Source: Clostridiales bacterium | GTDB taxonomy: Bacteria > Bacillota > Clostridia > Peptostreptococcales > Natronincolaceae | Reading direction: 5' to 3' | DNA length: 11,505 nt | Assembly: GCA_012800145.1 (NCBI GenBank) | Contig: JAAZJW010000131.1 | Coordinates: 1-11,505, forward strand | Shown: in pieces, positions 1-6,654 of the stretch | Position numbering within the stretch: the stretch's first letter is position 1 | Layout: each line of letters begins with the position of its first letter | The notes under the pieces: generated by a model | What the model was told of the DNA's origin: nothing | The model's database searches: none | What the model saw: the letters and a program-made list of their open reading frames with translations, nothing else | Made by a program: the position numbers and the translations under genes

Positions 1-2384
1 CTTCCCTCTTCAATACCGTTAACAATGGTTACGAAATTATCATTGCTCAAGGTAATATCGGCAACCTCTTTTGTTACATCCGTTCCGGAAAGTCCCATGG
101 CAATCCCAATGTTAGCTTCCTTAACAGCAGGAGCATCATTAACTCCATCGCCCGTCATAGCCACAACCTGTCCGCAACTTTTTAGGGCACGAACAATTCT
201 AAGTTTTTGATCGGGTGTAGTTCTGGAGCAAACAACAATATTTCCAACTTGCTTTGTAAATTCTTCGTCGGAAATCTGTTCCAATTCCCTACCGGTAATA
301 CTTTTTCCCCGCTCAGAAATGCCCAATTTTGCAGCAATTGCTTCTGCTGTTCTTTGGTGATCTCCTGTAATCATAATAACTTTAATACCGGCAGCATAAC
401 ATTTTTGAATTGCTTCCCTCACACCCTCCCTCGGGCTGTCTAACATACCAATCAAACCACAAAAGACAAGTTCAGAATCCAAATCCACCTTGTTTAAATC
501 TGTAGAAGGAGGCAGTTTTTTATGGGCAACTGCCAGGACCCTAAGAGCCTTGCCGGCCATGTCGTCATTAACGGCCAAAATCCTGCTGCAAATTTCCGGG
601 TTTAGGGGTTGCTCTTCTGCATCCTCGATTACAGAGGAACAATAATTTATTACTGCATCAGGAGCACCCTTTACATAAACAGCATATCCGCCTTCCGGTT
701 CCTGGCACACTACCGTCATTGTGCGACGTTTGTTATCAAAAGCCACTTCCCGATGACGACGGAATTCGTTTTTAAGATCTTGCCACCATAAACCCGCTTT
801 TGCTGCTGCAGTAAGAAGGGCACCCTCTGTAGGATCCCCTATTATTGTCCATTTCCCCTTGGGACTAAGTCTCAGCTCGGCATTATTGCACAAGGATGCT
901 GCTTTTAGGGTTTCTTCTGCTAACAGATAACTGCTTTCTTGGCCATTTGGTCCCTTATGAGATATTCTGCCCTCCGGTTTATAGCCATCTCCCGTAATTT
1001 CAAAAAAGGTATTATCAACATATAGGTTTTTTACAGTCATTTCATTTTTTGTTAAAGTCCCCGTTTTATCCGAACAAATCACGGTGGTGGAACCTAAGGT
1101 CTCCACGGCAGGCAAATTTCTTACTATGGCATTCCTTTTTACCATTCTTTGCACCCCGGTGGACAAGGCTACCGTCAACACTGCAGGCAATCCTTCAGGC
1201 ACAGCACCAACTGCAAGGCTAATACCTGTACGAAGAACTTCCCAGATGGAGCGGCCCCTTAATAAATGAATAATGGCAATTGTGCCCACTGACGCGGCTA
1301 CCAATTGGGTAATTTTTTTGCCAAGACTATCTAATTGTCTTTGAAGATTTGTCCTTCCACTTTTGACATCGCCCAAAAGTTGGGCAATCCTGCCAAGTTC
1401 TGTCTGCATTCCGGTATTCACTACTATTGCCGTCACCTGACCCCCTATAATACCGGTTCCGGTAAAAATCATATTGGATTGATCAGCAATCGGGGTCCGA
1501 AGATCGTCTTTTATACAGCTGTCTTTTGCTACCGGGATTGATTCACCTGTTAGACAAGCCTCATTAGTCAACAGATTTGATGCGGCAACTATCTTGGCGT
1601 CGGCAGGTACCATATCTCCGGCGCTTAAACGAAGAATATCACCCGGTACTAATTCCCTGCTGGCGATTTTTCTAATTTCTCCCCCCCTTAACACAGTAGT
1701 AAGGGGATCAGAGAGTTGCTTTAGTTTATCTAAGGATTTTTCCGCCCGATAGCCCTGGGCGGCCTCTACAACTGCCTGTATTACAACAATTGCGCCGATA
1801 ACTATCGCATCCGTTGTTTCTCCAACTAATAGGGAGACACCCCCCGCAACCAACAAGAGCTTTGTCATAAAGCCTTTTAAGGATTCCGTAATAATCCTCC
1901 AAAAAGGATTTTCCGACTCTCCCCCTAATTCATTAGGACCGAAAACCTTTAATCGCTCCTTTGCAGTATAATGAGACAAGCCTGTTTTCAAGGAACTTTG
2001 AGTAAGTTCAAGAACTTTTGAACTATCCAGAACATGCCAGGGCATCGACGGCACGTTGGGGGACACTTGTGTAGTCGCCCCGGGTTGTGTCATGGGGTAC
2101 CTGTCCACATTTTTATTTTGTAAATGAACAGTATTCCCCGGCGGGGCCTTACCATTAGCGCTGAATACCAACGATATCAAACACCCTAAATCCGTCCTGC
2201 GATGGTCAAAATTAATCAAAACCCTTCCTGTAATAGGATTTGCATAGCTCGTCCTAACCCCGGGGAATTGTGAAAGACGATAGACCACTGAATTAGCAAG
2301 TCCCTGGTTATTTAACAAACCCGGCACACCCATCCTCAATCGCCCCGGTATCAAGTGAAAATCTACATCATTCGGTGCCCTCAT
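1..2384 (-). CDS. P-type cation-transporting ATPase (P2/Ca2+-ATPase-like) with N-terminal HMA-like domain, C-terminus cut by window edge
   Basis: This integral membrane pump would move a cation across the cytoplasmic membrane at the cost of ATP. The first 794 residues are visible with no stop. Residues about 7-60 form an HMA-like domain (HLIPGRLR, then PGVRTSYANPITGRVLINFD) without the CxxC metal site of classical HMA domains. A linker of about 40 residues follows, then the P-type core: M1-M2 near 150-190, actuator TGES at 279-282, M4 PEGLP at 396-400, phosphorylation motif CSDKTGTLT with Asp439, nucleotide-site KGAPD at 572-576, and hinge TGDGVNDAP at 744-752. The motif set and PEGLP fit the SERCA/PMCA-like P2 class rather than P1B heavy-metal pumps, which carry CPC. 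M5-M10 lie outside the window, so the ion cannot be settled; Ca2+ is the default guess. The ATG start overlaps the previous stop (ATGA), implying translational coupling, and is favoured because it keeps the HMA-like domain whole. Confidence 0.93.
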   Translation of the reverse strand, partial: MRAPNDVDFHLIPGRLRMGVPGLLNNQGLANSVVYRLSQFPGVRTSYANPITGRVLINFDHRRTDLGCLISLVFSANGKAPPGNTVHLQNKNVDRYPMTQPGATTQVSPNVPSMPWHVLDSSKVLELTQSSLKTGLSHYTAKERLKVFGPNELGGESENPFWRIITESLKGFMTKLLLVAGGVSLLVGETTDAIVIGAIVVIQAVVEAAQGYRAEKSLDKLKQLSDPLTTVLRGGEIRKIASRELVPGDILRLSAGDMVPADAKIVAASNLLTNEACLTGESIPVAKDSCIKDDLRTPIADQSNMIFTGTGIIGGQVTAIVVNTGMQTELGRIAQLLGDVKSGRTNLQRQLDSLGKKITQLVAASVGTIAIIHLLRGRSIWEVLRTGISLAVGAVPEGLPAVLTVALSTGVQRMVKRNAIVRNLPAVETLGSTTVICSDKTGTLTKNEMTVKNLYVDNTFFEITGDGYKPEGRISHKGPNGQESSYLLAEETLKAASLCNNAELRLSPKGKWTIIGDPTEGALLTAAAKAGLWWQDLKNEFRRHREVAFDNKRRTMTVVCQEPEGGYAVYVKGAPDAVINYCSSVIEDAEEQPLNPEICSRILAVNDDMAGKALRVLAVAHKKLPPSTDLNKVDLDSELVFCGLIGMLDSPREGVREAIQKCYAAGIKVIMITGDHQRTAEAIAAKLGISERGKSITGRELEQISDEEFTKQVGNIVVCSRTTPDQKLRIVRALKSCGQVVAMTGDGVNDAPAVKEANIGIAMGLSGTDVTKEVADITLSNDNFVTIVNGIEEG

Positions 2385-3169
2385 TGTTCCATATTGTCTC
2401 CATCATGGAACTGGTTTTCCTGGGTTGGAGATCCCGGATCTATATTTACAAAACCTGTGGTTGTATTCTGTTGATTTTGGCCACTTACAGCAGTTTTGGC
2501 CCGGTCAACCATGGACATACCTTCTTCCATGGAACGCACTGCAATAGAACGCATGTTATTTTGAATCATAGGCCAAAGAAAATTAAACAGTATGGTGCTC
2601 CCTACTCCGTAGAGAAAACCTTTTCGCTGTCCGCTGTTTATCATGTTTGAAAATCTCCCTGTTATGCCCATGCCTGTAGTAGTTTTTTGATCCAACCCTG
2701 CAATCACTTGTTCAAGGGAAAGTCCCTGTCTTTGGCCTTCCCTGGCTAGGGTGCCGGCTATATCTCTTATATTGGGATCACCTGATCTTTGAGCCTCCAT
2801 TCTACGAAGGGTCTGAAGCTCCTTTTTTATATCTTCCTTCATATTATTAATTGTCCGGTAACGGGCATCTATCATTCGTTGAAGTCTTTGGTCCGATAGA
2901 GCCCGGTCTACGCCATGTGCCTGAGCCAAGCGATTGGCTTGTTGCATTTCGGCTTCGGCCAAGATTTCATTTTTAACACTTTCTTTTATAGTCTGATACA
3001 TTTGGTTCGAGGCATAGGGATCATAATTATCCCTATGCCATTGAACCATATGATCTGAATTGTTCGGGTGATTAACAGGGTGGGGTACATTAGTGCTTCC
3101 CCCCTCCCCTAATTCTGCCAACACCTCCCGCTTTACATCCTGGATTAAAGCCCCTTCATTTGAGTACAA
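2381..3169 (-). CDS. Membrane-anchored protein with VKREVLAEL-type repeats, unknown function
   Basis: I do not recognise this 262-residue protein by name. It opens with the motif ALIQDVKREVLAEL (residues 7-20); related copies are SVKNEILAEA (about 64-73) and DIKKELQTL (about 113-121). The middle is long, helical and Gln/Arg-rich. One hydrophobic, Gly-containing segment at about 184-202 (GFLYGVGSTILF...) is followed by RSMEEGMSMVDRAK and a polar tail. That membrane segment and tail match the divergent protein at 3859-4386 (GILYGIGTVALL..., EGTKLIERAR), so the two are probably paralogues. They are reminiscent of DUF5132-type small membrane proteins, which is only a resemblance. The TTG start at 3169 is chosen because AGGAGG lies 7 nt upstream and the paralogue also starts TTG-Tyr. 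An upstream ATG at 3196 overlaps the previous stop (ATGA) but lacks a Shine-Dalgarno. The gene sits between a repeat protein and the ATPase in one operon. Confidence 0.82.
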   Translation of the reverse strand: MYSNEGALIQDVKREVLAELGEGGSTNVPHPVNHPNNSDHMVQWHRDNYDPYASNQMYQTIKESVKNEILAEAEMQQANRLAQAHGVDRALSDQRLQRMIDARYRTINNMKEDIKKELQTLRRMEAQRSGDPNIRDIAGTLAREGQRQGLSLEQVIAGLDQKTTTGMGITGRFSNMINSGQRKGFLYGVGSTILFNFLWPMIQNNMRSIAVRSMEEGMSMVDRAKTAVSGQNQQNTTTGFVNIDPGSPTQENQFHDGDNMEQ

Positions 3170-3176
3170 TAGAATT

Positions 3177-3184
3177 CCTCCTTT
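3177..3184 (-). promoter_or_regulatory. Ribosome binding site deciding the TTG start at 3169
   Basis: The minus strand reads AAAGGAGG here, 7 nt before TTG. The upstream in-frame ATG (3194-3196) has no such site, so the TTG is the better start, although coupled initiation at the overlapping ATG remains possible. Confidence 0.6.
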
Positions 3185-3192
3185 GTCATAAA

Positions 3193-3648
3193 TCATCTAT
3201 AGTTATGTAAATTCATCTCAGCCATAACGCTGTTTTTTACTGCCTGAATTAAATTTCGATCAAGCCCGCCATGGTGTTGTTCCGACATTTCCTCTTGTTC
3301 CGACTCATGGGGTTCCTCTTGGCTTCCCCTTCCATCCCTCATTTGTATCATTGTTCCTCCTTCGAAGGAACCGGTCTGTCCCCTACTAAAATCATGGGAA
3401 CCACTATAAATATGTGACTGTTGCCGCCCACCTTGAATACTTGCCAGAACCTCTTTTTTAACTGCTTCAACTAAATCTCTGTTTGAAAAAGCCGATTGGC
3501 TGTGGTGACTTTGGCCCAGTTCCATAAGTACCTCCCTTTTAATGCCATCAATAAAATTTTGTTCCTGAAACCTGCTTTGGTTTAACTCCGCAAGCACTTC
3601 CCTTTTAACATCTTCAGCAAGGGCTTGTTTTGTGTACGGATTTTTCAT
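3193..3648 (-). CDS. Soluble protein with four VKREVLAEL-type helical repeats, unknown function
   Basis: This 151-residue, strongly hydrophilic protein has no membrane segment or signal peptide. Its striking feature is four copies of a 14-residue motif: ALAEDVKREVLAEL (9-22), NFIDGIKREVLMEL (31-44), DLVEAVKKEVLASI (58-71) and NLIQAVKNSVMAEM (132-145). The consensus is hLhxxhK(R/K)EVLAEL, which would form a short amphipathic helix. Between copies three and four lies a low-complexity linker rich in Gly, Ser, Gln, His and Glu. The same motif occurs in the next gene and in the divergent gene at 3859, so the three products may associate through these helices. The start is placed at ATG 3648 because GGAGGAGG lies 8 nt upstream; an ATG at 3666 in the same frame would add six residues but overlaps that site and has no site of its own. 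It is the first gene of the operon leading to the ATPase. Function is unknown. Confidence 0.8.
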   Translation of the reverse strand: MKNPYTKQALAEDVKREVLAELNQSRFQEQNFIDGIKREVLMELGQSHHSQSAFSNRDLVEAVKKEVLASIQGGRQQSHIYSGSHDFSRGQTGSFEGGTMIQMRDGRGSQEEPHESEQEEMSEQHHGGLDRNLIQAVKNSVMAEMNLHNYR

Positions 3649-3656
3649 TAAAAAAG

Positions 3657-3664
3657 CCTCCTCC
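3657..3664 (-). promoter_or_regulatory. Ribosome binding site deciding the ATG start at 3648
   Basis: The minus strand reads GGAGGAGG, 8 nt before the ATG at 3648. The alternative ATG at 3666 overlaps the beginning of this site, which argues against its use. Confidence 0.65.
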
Positions 3665-3666
3665 AT

Positions 3667-3858
3667 TTAAAAGTTATATTATCTATGCTTATTATGGTAA
3701 ATCCAAAAGATTTTATACTATTTATCTACAACCAAAAATATTATTACTTTTTATAGCAGATATGAATAATTTTCTAGGCTAAGGTAGATTACTAAATAGA
3801 AGGATTCGACTAAAAAAATGTTTATGAAAACATGGACTATAAGAAAGGATGAAGCATC
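3667..3858. promoter_or_regulatory. Divergent intergenic region, presumed promoters for both flanking operons
   Basis: This AT-rich stretch of about 190 bp separates the leftward repeat-protein/ATPase operon from the rightward membrane-protein/DUF421 group. Both groups must be transcribed from here unless a distal promoter is used. I could not find a convincing -35/-10 pair or operator palindrome on either strand, so an alternative sigma factor is possible. The only firm signals are the ribosome binding sites at its two ends. Confidence 0.45.
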
Positions 3859-4386
3859 TTGTATTATAATAAACCCCCTGAAAATGATATTGCTGTTTTT
3901 ACACGAATTATCAAGGACGAAATTAAAAATGAAATAATAAATGAACTCCGTACCAATCAAAAATATGATCAGATACTCGATGTTTACCAGGAAGAAACTG
4001 AAATTGAACCAAAACAGGAAGGCCCCCAACAAGAAGGAAGTCCTTATATCAAAAATACAACAGGCACCCTTTTAGAGGGGACGTATGCAACACACCATCC
4101 TAACCAAATAATCAGAAACCGCAATGGGGGGGCTATACGGGAATGGATTGACGTACCTACAAGGGACCAGGGAAATGGGATTTTGTATGGAATCGGGACA
4201 GTTGCACTCCTGGGAATACTTTTGCCCAATTTTAGACAAAGAATTCTGAATGTGGTCGGAAACACCACATCTGAGGGAACAAAGTTAATTGAAAGGGCCC
4301 GCTTTTTAATAGCAAGGGCTAAGGAGGACATAGAAGACCTTATTGCTGAAGCAAGTTTCAGCAATTCAACAAGAAAATCGCGGTGA
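3859..4386 (+). CDS. Small membrane protein with one repeat motif and DUF5132-like membrane/tail segment
   Basis: This 175-residue protein starts at TTG with AAAGGATG 7 nt upstream. Residues 16-30 carry one copy of the locus motif (RIIKDEIKNEIINEL). An acidic, Gln/Pro-rich linker follows (about 40-65). A single hydrophobic Gly-rich segment lies at about 107-123 (GILYGIGTVALLGILLP). The C-terminal tail is amphipathic and charged (EGTKLIERARFLIARAKEDIEDLIAEA), resembling the ED-rich tail of DUF5132 proteins. The membrane segment plus tail aligns with residues 184-226 of the divergent protein at 2381-3169 (shared YG(I/V)G(T/S), Pro, EG, RA(K/R)), suggesting duplication. A single-span membrane protein with cytoplasmic helices is likely; function is unknown. 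Divergent placement from the ATPase operon suggests co-regulation. An antisense ORF at 3751-4032 is a shadow. Confidence 0.8.
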   Translation: MYYNKPPENDIAVFTRIIKDEIKNEIINELRTNQKYDQILDVYQEETEIEPKQEGPQQEGSPYIKNTTGTLLEGTYATHHPNQIIRNRNGGAIREWIDVPTRDQGNGILYGIGTVALLGILLPNFRQRILNVVGNTTSEGTKLIERARFLIARAKEDIEDLIAEASFSNSTRKSR

Positions 4387-4469
4387 TAACACCGAAAAAA
4401 GCATGACTATTTTTAGTTAGGACTTCCACAATGCCCCATAAAATTTAAGATCTAGGAATGGAGGAAAAA

Positions 4470-4562
4470 ATGAAAAGGGAGGAGTATTTTTTAGGAACCG
4501 ATATTAAAACAGGAGGAATGGGATCGATAAGAAAAAGGAGGTTTTTATATTGTCTGCACTGA
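4470..4562 (+). CDS. Possible 30-residue small ORF overlapping the DUF421 start
   Basis: An ATG at 4470 is preceded by GGAGG at 4460-4464 with 5 nt spacing and opens a 30-codon frame (MKREEYFLGTD..., ending FLYCLH). It ends in TGA at 4562, inside the next gene. It could be a coupled leader peptide for the DUF421 gene, since its last codons cover that gene's ribosome binding site and start. There is no homology I recognise, and the purine-rich region makes chance SD-like sequences likely. Low confidence. Confidence 0.2.
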   Translation: MKREEYFLGTDIKTGGMGSIRKRRFLYCLH

Positions 4563-5251
4563 GACGTTCTATTGAATCTTTTATTCTTGCACTCGTTCTT
4601 CTACGCCTTACCGGACGTAAATCTATTTCACAATTAAACTATTTTGATTTCCTGACGGTGAACATGATGGGTGGCTTGTTTTCAAGTTATATCACCGACT
4701 CGGAACAAGGTCCGGATATTCTTCTGGCACCCATGGCGATCATCGCCCTGGATTTACTGGCTGATAGGACCGCAATCAAAAGCCGCTCGGCCCGTAAACT
4801 GCTTGAAGGTAAACCGGTTGTCTTTATTAAGAACGGTAAGATAATAGAAAAAAACATCACAAAAATGCATTATAATATTTCTGAGGTGCTGGCGGCCCTG
4901 AGGAACCAAGGTATTTACAATCTGAGTGAGGTAGAGTTCGCTGTGTTGGAAATCGATGGCAAAATAAGTGTGCTTAAAAAATCTCAACACAGGCCCCTGA
5001 CGCCTAGGGACATTAATGTTCCAACTCAATACGAAGGCCTTTCTTCCATCGTCATCAGTGACGGAAAGATACTGTCGAAAAATTTACAAAATAATAATCT
5101 TAGCCACGATTGGTTGAAAGATAAACTAAAAGAGCAAGGGATAAACGATATATCCCGCGTATTCCTGGCTTCATTAGCCACAGATGGGTCGCTATATGTA
5201 GATTTAAAAGACAGTTCAACTGACAATACCGCACCCATACCTCTGGCATAA
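4550..5251 (+). CDS. DUF421 domain membrane protein (YetF/YdfR/YcaP family)
   Basis: This 233-residue protein has the layout of the DUF421 family, common in spore-forming Firmicutes and of unclear biochemical function. The N-terminal part (about 8-75) is hydrophobic, with the family signature RLTGRKSISQLNYFDFLT at about 19-36 and helices near 35-48 and 56-71. Then comes the conserved soluble junction SARKLLEGKPVVFIKNGKI (80-98). The C-terminal cytoplasmic part has two similar alpha/beta units, SEVLAALRNQGIYNLSEVEF (111-130) and DWLKDKLKEQGINDISRVF (187-205), each followed by a strand with a DG turn (IDGKISVL, TDGSLYVD). The start is TTG with AAGGAGG 8 nt upstream. It lies 163 nt downstream of the small membrane protein on the same strand and may share its transcript. 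It converges on alanine dehydrogenase with about 100 bp between and no clear terminator. Confidence 0.88.
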   Translation: MSALRRSIESFILALVLLRLTGRKSISQLNYFDFLTVNMMGGLFSSYITDSEQGPDILLAPMAIIALDLLADRTAIKSRSARKLLEGKPVVFIKNGKIIEKNITKMHYNISEVLAALRNQGIYNLSEVEFAVLEIDGKISVLKKSQHRPLTPRDINVPTQYEGLSSIVISDGKILSKNLQNNNLSHDWLKDKLKEQGINDISRVFLASLATDGSLYVDLKDSSTDNTAPIPLA

Positions 5252-5348
5252 TCATTTTAAATCTCCGGAAAAACGGTAAAAAAGGAAGCAGCAACCCTGT
5301 CCTTATGCTTTGGGTTAGGAACCGCTCCCAATAAATTATTATATTTAT

Positions 5349-6458
5349 TTAGATCAAACTCATTAGATCACGATATTCTACATTTAGAGACTTTGCCACA
5401 TTCATATTTGTACATATGCCGTTATAGTAATTTACACCTGTAGCGATAACCTTATTTTTCTTTGCTGCTTCCTTAAGCCCTAAATTAGCTATCTGCAAAC
5501 CATAACCCAAGGTAGCGTTAGTGAGTGCTACTGTGGATGTCCTGGGAACTGCACCGGGCATATTGCCGACACAGTAATGAACAACATCTTCCTCTATGAA
5601 AACAGGATCATCATGGCAAGTTATTTTTGAGGTTTCACAACAACCCCCTTGGTCAATAGATACATCAACAATAACTGCACCACTTTTCATAAGTTTCAGG
5701 TGTTCACGTCGTATAACCTTTGGAGTGGCACTGCCGGGAACAAGCACCGTACCAACCACAAGATCGGCTTTCGATACAGCCCTACGGATATTACGTTCTG
5801 AAGCATAAAGTGTAGTGACACCTGTTCCGAAAATGTCATCAAGATATTGGAGCCTGGCAAGATTAATATCAAGCACGGTAACTTGTGCACCCATACCGAT
5901 GGAGGCTTTAGCTGCGTATGTGCCGGCAATTCCGCCACCTACAATAACAACCTCCCCGCGTTCAACGCCAGGGACACCACCCAACAAGATACCACGGCCG
6001 CCATAGGAACTTTCAATATATTTTGCACCTTCCTGAATAGACAAACGTCCCGCAATTTCGGACATCGGACGCAAACAGGGCAAACCACCGTTATCGACCA
6101 TGGTTTCATAAGCAATTGCATTCGTTCTCGATTCCGCCAATGCCCTAGCCTGTTGCCTATCCGCTGCTAAGTGGAGATATGCATAAAGGATAAGCCCGGG
6201 GCGTAAAAATTTATATTCTTCCGGTAGGGGTTCTTTCACCTTTACCATCATATCGACAGAAGCATATATCTCTTCTATAGTGGGCAGTATTTTAGCCCCT
6301 GCCTCAACATAATCCGCATCGGGAAAACCGGCACCTTCCCCTGCACCGGTTTCAATATAAACGGAATGCCCCGCAGCAATATATGCAGCAGCATTATCCG
6401 GGGTTATGCCAACTCTGTACTCGTGTTGTTTTCTCTCTTTTATAGTACCTATAATCAT
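5349..6458 (-). CDS. ald: Alanine dehydrogenase
   Basis: This enzyme catalyses reversible NAD-dependent oxidative deamination of L-alanine to pyruvate and ammonia in the cytoplasm. The 369-residue length is full for the family (about 370). The N-terminal substrate domain carries KERK...EYRVGITP with Arg15, VKVKEP with Lys75 and LHLA with His96. The Rossmann domain has VGGGIAG at 173-179 and VLDIN with Asp197, the acidic residue that favours NAD over NADP. SIDQGG places the catalytic Asp at 269, and NMPGAVPRTSTVALTNAT is the conserved C-terminal signature. These match the known Ald residues Arg15, Lys75, His96 and Asp270 with at most one residue of shift. Two adjacent cysteines (Cys273-Cys274) follow that Asp, slightly unusual. 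The start ATG has GGGGGAAG upstream, and a separate extended -10 promoter lies about 70 nt upstream, so it is probably monocistronic. Confidence 0.97.
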   Translation of the reverse strand: MIIGTIKERKQHEYRVGITPDNAAAYIAAGHSVYIETGAGEGAGFPDADYVEAGAKILPTIEEIYASVDMMVKVKEPLPEEYKFLRPGLILYAYLHLAADRQQARALAESRTNAIAYETMVDNGGLPCLRPMSEIAGRLSIQEGAKYIESSYGGRGILLGGVPGVERGEVVIVGGGIAGTYAAKASIGMGAQVTVLDINLARLQYLDDIFGTGVTTLYASERNIRRAVSKADLVVGTVLVPGSATPKVIRREHLKLMKSGAVIVDVSIDQGGCCETSKITCHDDPVFIEEDVVHYCVGNMPGAVPRTSTVALTNATLGYGLQIANLGLKEAAKKNKVIATGVNYYNGICTNMNVAKSLNVEYRDLMSLI

Positions 6459-6524
6459 AATTTCTTCCCCCTTTTCCTGTATAATTATTTACACAAATTA
6501 TTCCCGGTTTTATCGCTAGGGTCT

Positions 6525-6533
6525 ATTATAGCA
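6525..6533 (-). promoter_or_regulatory. Extended -10 promoter (TGCTATAAT) for ald
   Basis: The minus strand reads TGCTATAAT, a perfect extended -10 box, 66 nt before the ald ATG. No good -35 hexamer is visible at 16-18 nt, as is usual for extended -10 promoters. Predicted transcription starts near 6518 and gives a leader of about 60 nt, with a purine-rich ribosome binding site just before ATG. Confidence 0.6.
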
Positions 6534-6583
6534 TATTTTGTGCAATCCTAATTTATTAATAATAAAGCAAGGATCTGCCCTAA

Positions 6584-6648
6584 AAATTCGGACAGCGCCC
6601 TGCTCTTTAGTTAAATTCGGACGGCACCCTGTTTTATAATTAAATTCT
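6584..6648. repeat. 29-bp tandem repeat, two full copies plus a partial third
   Basis: Copy one (6584-6612) and copy two (6613-6641) both begin AAATTCGGAC and share the core G-C-R-CCCTG, differing at only a handful of positions. A third start, AAATTCTG, follows at 6642. The repeat lies between the uracil-DNA glycosylase stop and the ald promoter. It has no spacer, so it is not a CRISPR array; a remnant of a dispersed element is more likely. Confidence 0.7.
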
Positions 6649-6654
6649 GTAGAA

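Noticed and set aside
2375..2650. Plus-strand frame of 91 codons
   Set aside because: It is antisense to the membrane repeat protein, whose motifs and ribosome binding site support the minus strand.
2381..3648. Microcompartment cargo proteins
   Set aside because: The motif resembles encapsulation helices, but no shell protein or signature enzyme is in the window, so only the resemblance is reported.
5252..5348. Terminator between the convergent DUF421 and ald genes
   Set aside because: The best stem (AACCC/GGGTT) has five pairs and a 14-nt loop, too weak to call.
6459..6540. Possible riboswitch in the ald leader
   Set aside because: The leader is only about 60 nt and shows no recognisable aptamer or terminator/antiterminator pair.
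6584..6648. Possible CRISPR array
   Set aside because: There are only two full units in direct tandem with no spacers.
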